Shown in pieces: positions 47,227-57,787 of a DNA stretch of 64,000 nt; position 1 is the first letter of the stretch; every line of letters begins with the position of its first letter. The position numbers were made by a program, and so were the translations under genes. The notes beneath the pieces were generated by a model. That model did no database searches, was not told the origin of the DNA, and worked only from the letters and a program-made list of their open reading frames with translations. Source of the stretch: Heloderma charlesbogerti (taxonomy: Eukaryota > Chordata > Lepidosauria > Squamata > Helodermatidae); NCBI GenBank assembly GCA_026122225.1, contig JANEZZ010001852.1, positions 372,001 to 436,000 on the forward strand. The letters run 5' to 3'.

Positions 47227-48937
47227 TAGGGATGTACGAAAGGTACTTACCTTTTGCAAATTATGTTTATGGTTGGGGGGGAGGCGTTCCGTCCCTCCCC
47301 CAGAATCCTCGCCGGGGGGGGAGGCGCTCCGTTCCTCCCCCCCCGGAATCTAGGGGTGCACGAAAGTCACTTACCTGGTCTTGCAGCTTGCTTTGCGGTG
47401 GGGGGAGGCGCTTCACTGCTCCCCCCAAAGTTCAGGCCGGGGGGGAGGCTTCCCTCCTCGCCCGGCCGAAATTCAGGCCAGGGGGGAGGCTTCCCGCCTC
47501 GCCCGGCTGAAATTCAGGCCGGGGAGGAGGCGCCTTGCCTCGCCCGGCCGCAAAATAAAAAGTTTTTTTAAAAAACGCCCCCGTGATAGGCTACGTGACG
47601 ATTTACGTAGTCTATCACGGCTAGATCTGCAAAGTCAGCCATGATAGGCTACGTTAATCATCACGTAGCCTATCACGGGTGACTTTAAAAAACAACAACA
47701 GCGCGTACGCAAATGGCGGCCCCCATAGGGAGCCGCCATTCACGTTCCTTATTTGGTCGCTGTAGTCTACGTAAATCTTTACGTAGACTACGGCGAAAAT
47801 AAGGGCAACGCAAATACAGTGACCAAATAAGGAACGCGAATGGCAGCTCCCTATGGGGGCCGCCATTTGCATACGCGCTGTTGTTGTTTTTTAAAGTCAC
47901 CCGTGATAGGCTACGTGATGATTAATGTAGCCTATCACGGCTGACTTTGCAGATCTAGCCGTGATAGGCTACGTAAATCGTCACGTAGCCTATCACGGGG
48001 GCGTTTGTTTTTTTTTTTACTTTTCTTGGAATGGCGGCGGTGGCAGCCAGTCGAAAGACCGGCTGCCGCCCCCGCCCCTGAATAAGACCTGCCGAACCGC
48101 CGCTGGGACCCGCTGCCGGGAGGGACATTCGGGAAAGGTAAGTCCCATCCCAGGGGGGGGCGGAGAATTTCTCCCCGAAACTACTTCGGGGGGCCGAATA
48201 CATTGGCACTCGACCCCCCGAAGTTTCGGAGAGAAATTCTCCCCTACCGGAATCCTGGCCGGCCGGCTGTGCTCCGCAGTGATTCTGTGGAGCCGCCGGC
48301 CGGCTCCACCAGCAGCCGGACATCCGGCCGCTGGCTAGCAGGGACGCAAATGGCGGCAGCCGTAGCCACCGCTGTTTGCGTCCCTGCACTCAGCCATGAT
48401 AGGCTACGTAAATGTTTACGTAGCCTATCACGGCTGACTTTTAAAAAAAAAACAAAATGCGCGTACGCAAATGGCATTTGCGTTCCTTATTTTGGCATGT
48501 CTTAGTCTACATAAACATTTACATAGACTATGACGGTGAAAATAAGGGGAACGCAAATAGCGTAGTCTCTACGCGCATTTTGTTTTTTTTGTTTTTTAAG
48601 TCAGCCGTGATAGGCTACGTAAACATTTACGTAGCCTATCATGGTTTTTTTTTTAAACCTAGCCATGATAGGCTACGTAAATCTTTACACAGCCTATAAC
48701 TTTTTTTGTTTGTTTGTTTTTTTAAACTGGAAATGGCGGCGGCGGCAGCCGGTTGGAAGACTGGCCGCTGCAGCTGCCGCCGCCAAACCGCCGCCGGGGC
48801 TGCTGCTGCCAGGAAGATCCGCCCAAGGTAAGTCTCATCCCGGGGGGGGCGGGCAGTTCCACCACCGATTTCGGGGGGCCAAATGCGCTGGCATTCGGCC
48901 TCCCCGAGATCTGTGGCGGAACTTTCGTACGTCCCTA
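47227..48937 (+). mobile_element. Palindromic GC-rich non-autonomous hAT-type element, copy B (composite)
   Basis: Starts TAGGGATGTACGAAAGG and ends CGTACGTCCCTA. GTTTTCCT on both sides (47219-47226 and 48938-48945) is a perfect 8-bp duplication. At 1711 bp it is about twice the size of copies A and C. 47577-48002 is one palindrome centred near 47790, whose arms contain smaller hairpins of GATAGGCTACGTAAA...TTTACGTAGCCTATC type. A second end-like CTAGGGGTGCACGAAAG lies at 47352. A right-end-like block (48030-48240) runs straight into a left-end-like block (48245-48350), indicating two fused copies. No transposase. Confidence 0.85.
47427..47551. repeat. Three tandem GC-rich repeats of about 42 bp inside copy B
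   Basis: Units begin AAAGTTCAGG (47427), AAATTCAGG (47469) and AAATTCAGG (47510), and each ends CTCGCCCGGC(C/T)G. Confidence 0.8.
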
Positions 48938-48966
48938 GTTTTCCTGCTGTTTTCCTGCGCGCGCTT

Positions 48967-49456
48967 GTCTGATCTCAGATGCTAAGCAGGGTCGGCCCCG
49001 GTCAGTAGTTGGATGGGCGACTGCCCGGGAATCAGGCTTCCTGCATTGAGCAGGGGGTTGTTGTATCCCCTCAAATGAGACTAAGTTTTACCCCCTCCTA
49101 TCCCCTGCTCTGGATGTTTTTTTTAAGTTCAGGCATTATCCTTGCAGAATCCGGGCTTCTCCGGGATTTTTTTTTTTCCCTAATTGAGGCATGATCTTCG
49201 AAGATCAGAAGCTGTGAAGCTTCGAAGATCATGCCTCAATTAGAAAAAAAAACATTGCAGAGAAGCCCCGATTATGCAAGGATAACGCCTGAATTTTTTA
49301 AAAAAACATCCAGAGCAGGGGATAGGAGGGGGTAAAACTTAATCTCATTTGAAGGGATACAACAACCCCCCGCTCAGTGCAGGAAGCCTGATTCTCAGGC
49401 GGTCTCCCATCCAAGCACTGACCGGGACCGACCGTGCTTAGCTTTTGAGATCCGAC
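48967..49456. mobile_element. Foldback element with 5S rRNA-derived ends on both arms
   Basis: The left arm starts with CTTGTCTGATCTCAGATGCT, AAGCAGGGTCGGCCCCGGTC, AGTAGTTGGATGGGCGACTG and CCCGGGAATC, a 5S rRNA match. The right arm is the reverse complement of the same sequence (CAGGCGGTCTCCCATCCAAG, then GACCGTGCTTAGC). Both continue into CAGGCTTCCTGCA(T/C)TGAGC, then a sequence not present in the 5S-SINE at 20839, then AATTGAGGCATGATCTTCGA at the centre near 49211. Confidence 0.75.
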
Positions 49457-49813
49457 AAGTGTGTGCACATCCAGCCATTTGCTTGTTGCTGAGGAAACAG
49501 CCTGCTAAGGAAGCTATGCGAGTCGTAGCTGGAAGAAGACATGGGGCTGTCGAGAGCTGTGATTGGACAGGAGGGAAATACAAACACTGCCGCATATGGA
49601 CAGGCAGGGGAGGGGACTACGACTGGATATGGTATCGAAGGCGGAAAATCAGAGCACATTAAGGGGAAATACCAGGATATTAGGGTATTGAAAGCGGGAG
49701 CACAGAAGTGGGAAATTCCAGTTCCAATTTGAGGCGGCTACTGCGTAGTGTGAAAGGCCAGCAGTGAAACCTCATTGGAAGCGAAAAAAGGCGGTAAGTG
49801 TAGATCCAGCCTA

Positions 49814-50619
49814 GGTGACCAGAGTTAAGAGTTACTCCTGTGTCTTTCATTGATAAGTAAAAGGAATAACTTCACCAAGTGCACCTACTCGAAATTAAGT
49901 CACAGTAGATGGGAAAAAGCGCGCATGGCAAAATTCTCACTTCCAACTATTAAAAATGCAGGAATTCTGTCCAATCCTGAATCTGTTAACCCTGAGGCTA
50001 ATTGTCCTGAGTCTCTCCACTCCCTGATGAACTGTCTGTTCTCTGTATTCCTGCCTCCTATGAAGCCTCAGCTCTGATATTTTGTCTCAATTCTCAGTCC
50101 TGCGGTTCCTGCCTTTTCTGGATCCTGGCCACTAACTTGCATGTGTCTTCTCTGCACCAGTCCTTCCATATATTCCTAACATCCAATATTCCCATCTCCC
50201 CTTCTTTTGCATTTGCCCCTTACAAGTTATTGCTAATCTCATCTTCTGCTATGCTACCAGATTCCTCTTTGTTGATGTCCCCTAAAGCAACAGCAACCCC
50301 TTGTAGCTTCATAAGGCTGCTTCTCTTTTTGTCTTTCTCTTTCTACATCCAAACTGTGCAACTTTTATCACATCCAGGTGGTTAAGGTGTAACACAGATT
50401 CTAGTGGCTTAGACTAGACACCAACCGTCAAACATGGTTAAAGCATGCACCTTCAGCTATCAACTTAATCAAAAGCATAGGAAGAAGGCTTGCACAACAG
50501 ATCAGAATGCCCAATGATAGTATTGTTGTTAAGAGAGGTACCACATACAAAGCTGTCGTCCACCAAGCACTGCTGTGCTGCTTGTCTATCACTATTCATT
50601 TCAATGATCCTGCAGAACC
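49814..50619. other. Unique intronic sequence
   Basis: C/T-rich at 49970-50360. No supported feature. Confidence 0.3.
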
Positions 50620-50684
50620 TGCATCAAGCAGAGGTTAAACTAGATGATCTCTGAGGTCCATTCTAGCTCTATGATTGTATAATG
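50620..50684 (+). mobile_element. CR1-like LINE 3' end
   Basis: GCAGAGGTTAAACTAGATGA, TCTCTGAGGTCCATTCTAGC and TCTATGATTGTATAATG match the terminal sequence of CR1 LINEs, ending in an ATGATT-type repeat. Confidence 0.7.
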
Positions 50685-51302
50685 ATGCTCCTGTGCAGGC
50701 TTCATTAAAATGGAGGTTGCTGCTCAGTAGACAAGCCTGGGTGGATTACACCCAAAACAAATAACCCCAACCATGAACTAAATGTAAACTGGCTTCTCAA
50801 AAGAGTTATGGGACTTTATAAGTAAACAAACAGCTCAGGTTGCAGTACCAGAATGTCATCAAATACACATATAAAACAAGTTTCAGCATGTGTGGCTGAG
50901 TTACCGGAGTAGAACTTGGAGCTCACAAGACTAGAACTTTGTCATGCCGTTACAAAAAGCACCAGGGAGGGGAGCAGGGGGAGAGAAAATAATGCATTTC
51001 AGTAAGCAGGCAAGGCAGGCTTTCACCAAACAAAAACAGCTTTGTCTTTCCATTATGTCATGAATCCTAATTAGACGCAATGATATTTCAATGTTGGTTC
51101 AGATAAGCTTGTTTGCATAGTTGCACATTCTTAATACAACCTTAAATGCAACTAGGAAAATATTAGACCAGGGAGTTCTTTCCATGCTGGTCTGACATAA
51201 CGAGGGGCACATTAAAAGAAAATAGTCTCTTTATCGACTTGTTGGTGGAAATGGCCATGGAAAAATGGGGTTTTGAGAACAGGGAGAATGCATTAATAAA
51301 GT
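50685..51302. other. Unique intronic sequence
   Basis: No supported feature. The end (ATTAATAAAGT) is the left target duplication of the next SINE. Confidence 0.35.
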
Positions 51303-51641
51303 AAAAAAAAAAAAAAAAGTAAAGGTGTCCCCAACCAGTCGTGTCCGACTCTAGGGTGTGGTGCTCATCTCCATTTCTAAGCCGAAGAGCCAGCGCAGTC
51401 CGAAGACGCTTCCGTGGTCATGTGGCCGGCATGACTGAACGCCGAGGTGCACGGAACACTGTTACCTTTCCCGTCAAAGCGGTACTATTTATCTACTTGC
51501 AATTTCTTGCTTTCGAACTGCTAGGTTGGCAGAAGCTGGGACTGAAGACAGGAGCTCACTCCATCACGCAGCACTCGGGTCTCCTGCTGACCTTCCGGTC
51601 TGCAATTCAGCATCTTAACCACTAAGCCACCGCGGCCCCTA
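51303..51641 (-). mobile_element. tRNA-derived SINE with BovB-type tail, full length
   Basis: On the minus strand it begins GGGGCCGCGGTGGCTTAGTG GTTAAG (tRNA-like A-box region), contains AGCAGTTCGAAAGCAAG and CATGCCGGCCACATGACCAC, and ends GAGTCGGACACGACTGGTTG plus a homopolymer. GTCGGACACGACTG is identical to the 3' end of the BovB at 61692. An 11-bp duplication ATTAATAAAGT flanks it (51292-51302 and 51642-51652). It differs from the Sauria SINE at 33558 in head and body. Confidence 0.88.
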
Positions 51642-52374
51642 ATTAATAAAGTGCATTCCCCCAAAAGATATCATTCTAAATTTGGTGAATTAATTAAAAT
51701 CACCAGCTCAGACACTGGTAAACTCCAGTACAAAAAAAGGGGGGGGGCAAAGTGCCAGCAAAGGGGAAACCAGATGAGAAACTTAGGGTCAAACTAGATA
51801 TTACATTAATAACATGCTCAAAATAACGTGTTTAGGACTGACCATATCTATTTCTTAAGAGGAAAAAAAAACAGCCATGGCGGCAGGGGGCGGGGTGAGC
51901 ACTCTAGGAGTTAACTATTCCCTGCACCATTTTCCTGTTGAAAGTCACCTCCTCAAAGTTGTTCTTGGCCGCCACAGGTACTACCTATTAAAACTAGTGC
52001 CTTCAGGGGCAAATAGCGCCTTTGGGCTGTATGTGATTTTTGGCAGGAAAACACCCCTTCTGTTACACCGTAATCCTAATCCAGATCAGAGCCCGCCCCC
52101 CTCACCCCCCCATGGCTACTTTTTGTGGAGAGAAAGGAGGCATATCGAGTCCTAAGCACACTGGGCAGTATTGAACACTGCTGTTTTGCTTACGCCATTA
52201 ACACAGCACTAGCTTAAGTGACCTCTAGTGCAATGTCAATAGTGTATGCTAGAGTGATGGGTTTTGGCCCTCAGAAGACACCATAATTCTATTGGTTATG
52301 TGGAATGGAATGATGTAAAAGGACCTTTTCTCCTACATTTTTAATTTGTGATACACAGCAGGGTTGTGAATCAG
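51642..52374. other. Intronic sequence with one MITE-like end
   Basis: GGGTCAAACTAGATATTAC at 51787 resembles the left end of the MITE at 10380, but the partner end was not located. A G run lies at 51740-51748. Confidence 0.35.
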
Positions 52375-52535
52375 TTCAAACATTCATTTGAATAGCTATA
52401 TGCACTGGTAAATATATCCATGAACTGTACTGCATCATAGGCCTTGAACTAGGGCTGAAGTATTTTCTCATGTTTACAGCTGGTCATCCTTGGGGATGGT
52501 TTTGCAATTGCATAATGCTCAGCTATACAGTCAAG
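52375..52535 (+). repeat. Local direct duplication, copy 1
   Basis: 161 bp starting TTCAAACATTCATTTGAATA and ending CTATACAGTCAAG. It is repeated at 53046-53193 with a few substitutions and a 13-15-bp gap. Confidence 0.85.
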
Positions 52536-53045
52536 TCCCAAAGCAATCTCTTTGTGTTTGAATGTATTCATAAAAGTATTCTAAACATGCTCATATTCAT
52601 ATTTTATTTTTTTTGTTCCTTAGGCCAATGCCAGTTCATGACCAAAGAAGTTAATTCAAACAGGGAAAGAAGTTAAATGAAAGCATTTTTACAATTCTTT
52701 GTAACAAGTGTTCTATTAGATGAGCAAATGGGAGATATTGTATTTCCATATTACAGTCAATAGAACAGCTTAAAAAAGATCACAACACAAAGACCTCTCT
52801 CTAAATGCTGCACATAATCTTCAACTCTGAGATTGCCTTTTAATCCTTACACTACCAATTGGCCAGCAGGCTGACTCTTGCACCCTGAGAGATGCTGCCT
52901 GCCAACTACCAATCCCATCTTCCTTAGCGCTAAATGACACCATATGCTAAATATGTAGTATGCAGATGATCCTTTCTTTTTTAGTTTCAGGTAAGCACAT
53001 GGGGCCCTGATCCAGAATGGGACCAGCATGTGCAGACAGGGGAGG

Positions 53046-53193
53046 TTCAAACATTCATTGGAATAGCTATATGTACTAGAAAATATATCCATGAATTGTG
53101 CTGCATCATAGGCCTTGAACTAGGGCAGAAGTATTGTCTGATGTTTACAGCTGGTCATCCTTGGGGATGGTTTTGCTAAACTATACAGTCAAG
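53046..53193 (+). repeat. Local direct duplication, copy 2
   Basis: 148 bp matching 52375-52535 (shared CATCATAGGCCTTGAACTAG and GCTGGTCATCCTTGGGGATG). It lacks the GCATAATGCTCAG part of copy 1. Confidence 0.85.
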
Positions 53194-53225
53194 AGCCCCT
53201 TTTCATGTAAATTCACCCCCACATA

Positions 53226-53400
53226 CACTGCGTATTACTTCTGTTCTGTATCGCTTCCAGTGGCTGCCTGTTAGTTTCCAGGTCCAGTTCAATGTGCTGG
53301 TTTTGGCCTGGCATCAAGTTATCTGAAGGGCCACATACATCTATCTGAGTCTCCCCATGAATTAAGATCGGAGTCAGAGGCCCAGCTCTTTAGCCCTTGA
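53226..53400 (+). pseudogene. L2-like LINE ORF2 C-terminal fragment
   Basis: The plus strand translates as FQWLPVSFQVQFNVLVLAWH, then RATYIYLSLP and RSQRPSSL, the pattern that follows the reverse transcriptase domain in L2 LINEs (xHWLPVxxRVxFKVLxLxF...). It has in-frame stops. It faces the opposite way to the neighbouring L2 block. Confidence 0.55.
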
Positions 53401-54620
53401 GGGGAAGTGTCAACCCATCCAGAGTCACTTCTAAACCTCCATCCAGATTAGCGGATTTCGCTACCCACAGCACTTCTGTCTTATCCAGATTTCATTTCAG
53501 CTTGATAGCCCTCATCTATTTCCAATGCTTTTCGCAGACACCCATCTAGGGTTTCAACTACTTCCCTGGGATTAGGTGGTTAGAGAAGTAGACCTGCATC
53601 ACATCCACATATTAATGGACATCTCAGCCCAAAGCTCCAGATGACTTCTCCCAGCAGATTCATGTAGGTGTTTAAAAGCATGGGGTATAAGACAGAACCT
53701 TGAGGCACCCCAAATGTCAATGGCCAAAGGTAGAACAAAAATCCATCTCCCCAAGAAGGACTGAAGTGGAGCCACTGCAACACCATGCCCCCAAGTCCTA
53801 TCCCAGAGTGACAGTCCAGAAGGATACCATGATCAATGTTATTGAAAGCCACTGAGAGGGCCAGGAGAACCAATAGGGTCACATTCTCCCTATCCAATCC
53901 CCAGGGTACGTCATCAACCATGGTGAACAAGGTAGTTTTTGTCCGGAACCTAGGCTGGAAGGCAGACGGAAACAGATCTAAATAATCTGTGACATCCAAA
54001 ACCCTCTGGAGCTGACATGACACCACCCACTCTAGGACCTTGATCAGAAATGGTAGATTTAAAACTGAGCAATAATTCTCCATAGCCAAGGCCTGGCTTA
54101 TTCAACAGTTATTTTAGTACTGCCTCCTTCAGGACCACTGGAACTACCCTGTCTTATTGAGACATTGATCATGTCTGATATCCATATTGTAAGCCCAGCC
54201 CTGGCAGACTTCAGTAGGATCTAAAGAGCAAGTGGTAGGCCTCAGTCCTCCAAGAAGCTTGTCAATATCCACAGGCTGCAGAAGCTGAAAGGTACCCATA
54301 ACAACAAGACCAGTTGGTGCCCTGACTACCTCCAACTATGATTCTGTCAAAACTGTGGCATCCAATCCGGAGCAAATACAACCCATTTTATCTGCAAAAT
54401 ACAAATTGATAGGTGTGTCTTGAAAAACAGCCGTGCACCCAAAAATTATAATGGCTAACCAGCCACCCTGGTCATAGAAGGAGAAAAAATGGAGAATAGC
54501 CCATGGAACTCCTGCCTGCAAATCCCTTACCACTGCCTGAGGTCAAAGGAGAAGGTAGGGGAGATGTTGTAAAACAGGTTCTGCAATTTTGAAGCCACTC
54601 TCAGGTAAGAGTTACAGTAC
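53401..54620 (-). pseudogene. L2-like LINE ORF2, reverse transcriptase region, decayed
   Basis: The longest intact piece (53580-54089, 169 aa) has NLPFLIKVLEWVVSCQLQ, ALSVAFNNIDHGILL (motif A, where the aspartates expected in LSAAFDTID are replaced by V and N) and FGVPQGSVL (motif B). The following piece toward 53401 reads LDKTEVLWVAKSANLDGG and other L2 words with stops. Upstream pieces at 54144-54335 and 54336-54533 hold the region before the RT, including FADKMGCICSGLDATVLTES. The catalytic YADD appears lost (CPLICGCDAG). This is an ancient non-functional insertion. Confidence 0.75.
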
Positions 54621-55323
54621 TGTTAGATTGGAACACACAGAACTCAATAGTACATGGAAACTGCAATCACTGTTAAACCTGCCATAAAAGTGGCCTAGAA
54701 AAAAAGGGAATATTGAGGGAGAAATAGCATCAAGAGGATTGCTTGGGGAGTGCATTGTGTGCTGCATGAGTGAGCTAGACATTACCGTACCAAGATAAAA
54801 CACTAGTGTAGATTGGCCCTTGTTCTCATCCTGCAGTAATTAAGTACAGGTGCTTTAGATGGATGGCTTCTAGAGCTACCCATCAAAAGGAATCATGCAG
54901 CTATTCCATCTTTTTCTTCTTAATTGGTTTTTTATGGAAAGGAGAAAGATGGAAGTGGTGGGAAAACATGGAAGAATTACAAATGGAAGACAATGACATC
55001 TGAATCCCCTCCCTTCCCCGCCCTGGTAAATTCCATGTTGGAGGCAGAGTGATTGCACAATAAAACCCTCATCCGGAAGCATCCTATGCACTTAAGCTGG
55101 AATCCTTTGAAAACTCATTTTAAGGCAAAATAATGATAACCTAAATTTAAACATATGGTCAAAAGTTTTGGTGCTTCAGCACGACTTAGCATATCATCTT
55201 GCTTTAAATAACCAACACTGCTTACCTATTCTACTATTTGTTCTGTTTTTAACAATGTTGTGTGTATGACTAGTGGTATCTCATGAAATATCTGGTGTTT
55301 AGCAGATATTCAGTTGATTAAAG
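54621..55323. other. Unique intronic sequence
   Basis: No supported feature. Confidence 0.35.
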
Positions 55324-55534
55324 TGTTCTGAACCTGAATAGAGCAAATATGGGAGAGGTATGCTCCAGTCCCATGGAAAATCAGTGCTCTGGCTCACATG
55401 GAGAGCTTCTCGGGATACAGAGGCTCACCTCTTTAGACAGTCACCCTCCATGAGTAGAGGGTGACAGATGCGACAGTGGAGTGAGATGGGACAAGTGAGT
55501 TCAACACGTTTGCTCTATTCGGGTTCAGAATGCC
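55324..55534. mobile_element. MITE with inverted terminal repeats, 211 bp
   Basis: GTTCTGAACCTGAATAGAGC at the left is mirrored by GCTCTATTCGGGTTCAGAAT at the right. The interior also pairs weakly (CCAGTCCCATGG with GAGATGGGAC). No coding. Confidence 0.75.
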
Positions 55535-57675
55535 CAAATAGGGCTATTATCTCAGAACTACCAGTGAATTGTTGTTAAATAATTTATGATTTCAATCATT
55601 TTACATCGACTTTATTCAAAGGATAATAAATACTTTTTAAACAATCTACATTTCAAAAATGTTACCAATAGCAAAAAATATGTTTCAGGATATCTCTCAT
55701 ACAATTTTAAAGTAAAAAGAGGATGTTTCAGCGATGCTCTGTTGTCTGTCTGTGAAAATGTGAACAGAGATCTTGCAATAGAAATCTAGAAGTATATTTT
55801 GGCAATTCTATCAGCTTCATTACCATGTGCTTGCCATTTGCATAACACACACAGACAGCTTCTTAAATATCACTCATTTTGCAGCTGAACTTTAAGAACA
55901 AAAGCCATACATAAAGATAAGTCAAAAGAGGAAATGGGAGCAGGTTAATGCAGTAAATGGTTAATGGGAACATGGTTAATGCACTAAATGTAGTTCTTAT
56001 TCCTGTTCCCATTTCCATGGGAGGAAATGGGAACAGGAATAAGAATTACATTTATTTCATTAACCATTGTTTTCCCATATAGGGATCCTCAGCCTGTAAG
56101 AATGCACCCCTTTGTAAATCAGCATGAAAAACTAAAAAAACTTTTACTGCCACCAATTGGTACTGCTCACTGAAACTCTGTTCTGGTCCTGCTGTTTTGA
56201 GATTTTTCTTTTAAAGGAAATGTCTATGGTGTACATAATGTTGAATTACTCTTGGTTTTAAAAACACAAAACTGTAAATTAATGTAGTCCCTAAAGCTCT
56301 TAAGCCAGGCCTCAAAGCTACTTTGAGGAGAGAGACATGGCTGCCATCAAGGACCTACCTTGGCCCAGCTCCAGGAGCCTTCAAGGGAAAATTGTTTTTG
56401 GAAGGAACTGCCAGGAATATTCCAGCTGTCATTAAAAAGATGGTGACAGTGCTATCTCATTTAGTCCAGGGAAAGGACTAAATTGGTTAAATTTAATTGG
56501 TTAAAATTTTGAGAATGAGGATGAGGGCATGGTGTGCAATATTACTCCAGTGACATATTGGAGGGGAGACAGTATTCTGGGGGAGATCCCTCTCTTTTGC
56601 CCTTGCCATAACTTTTTTCCAGGGATGCAAAGGTGAGTGATGGCACTCCCCGTCCCCCTGGTGGACCTCGAAGGCTTGTGCTATAACACCACAATATAAA
56701 AATGATAGTTTTTAAAAGAACTTAAAAAAAAACTTTTAAGATCATCACCATTTTAGCATATTTAATGGTGTTGACTGGAAAGGGAATTATAAATCATTTT
56801 TTTAAGTTAACATTTTTTAGATATAGATATAGATACACACCCACACACACACACACATACACATACAGAGAGAGGTGTTTTTGCACTAATTAAAAGATAG
56901 ATTAAAAAATAAACAGGGTCATAAAATGGTACCCACCACAAGAGTAATAATCAGTATATGCTAAGCGGTGTGTAGTGGTAAATTTTGAAGGGCAGATGCT
57001 CATGACAGTCCCCATAGCCACGCCCATAAAGAGAGTCCAAAGATACAGGCTGCTTTGTTGATCCATATCAACAAACCAATTCTAGCAGTTTTCATATCCA
57101 CCAGAAGGTTTTTTTGTAAAGCTAATGGGTCTTAATTGCCATTCAAGAACAAGCCACCCCAAAATACTTTACATTGCAACAGGGAACAATATATTGTTGC
57201 TGGGAAAATTCATTTCCCCCCAGCTATTATCAGTACTGCAGCTACGCTCACAGGGAACAGGGAAGTCTGAGGAGGTGTACGGCAGATGACATCAGAAGCC
57301 AGCACTGCATCCCTCTGAGCCCTGACTCCGCTACACCACTGCTGCTTAGCAGTAACGTATCACTTTCCTGATACGTTACTACCCATATCAAAACCACACT
57401 CTTTTAAAAAGATTCGAAGAGTAGCATTAAAGCATCCGCATCTTTGGAGACTGTGTTATTCTTCCATTCTTTTGGATAAAGACTACGTGCAGTCTGAGAA
57501 AGGACAAACCAAAGGGAAAATATAGAATGACAATGATCAGATGATAGCATCATGTGGATGCCCTTTAAAAACTGAGTGAATGAAGCATGGCAATTCCACA
57601 CCAAATACCTAGTGTGGAAGCACCCATTCTGTTCCACTCATTTTCTGGCACACCAACTCTTAAATGTTGGCTATT
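55535..57675. other. Mostly unique intronic sequence
   Basis: Contains the long hairpin at 55974-56065 (separate entry) and a (CA)n tract at 56837-56867. No gene. Confidence 0.4.
55974..56065. repeat. Long near-perfect hairpin, about 43-bp arms
   Basis: GGTTAATGCACTAAATGTAG then TTCTTATTCCTGTTCCCATT at the left pairs with AATGGGAACAGGAATAAGAA and TTACATTTATTTCATTAACC at the right around a loop of about 6 nt (56017-56022). Two GGTTAATGCA(G/C)TAAAT words precede or begin it at 55943 and 55974. The origin is unknown. Confidence 0.85.
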
Positions 57676-57787
57676 AGTATCATCCCCCCCTTTATGGATC
57701 ACTGCCTTGTTGTGGCGGTGTTGGGGCTTGTGTAACTCAGTGAAGCCATAAGCTATGCCGTGCAGGGCCACCTAAGACGGACAGGTC

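Larger units (their letters stand above)
47063..49813. mobile_element. Outer DNA element hosting a nest of insertions (tentative)
   Basis: GGGCCGATCTACATTGCG at 47063 and GTAAGTGTAGATCCAGCC ending at about 49812 are imperfect inverted ends. Between them lie the outer element's own flanks (47063-47226 and about 49458-49812), palindromic hAT copy B (47227-48937) and the 5S-derived foldback (48967-49456). The outer target duplication was not found. Confidence 0.4.

Noticed and set aside
47172..47571. Proline- and glycine-rich proteins
   Set aside because: Translations of the 42-bp GC-rich repeats and G/C runs in palindromic element copy B.
48967..49050. Functional 5S rRNA gene
   Set aside because: Only the 3' part of 5S is present, with mismatches and no terminator in the right place; it is SINE-derived.
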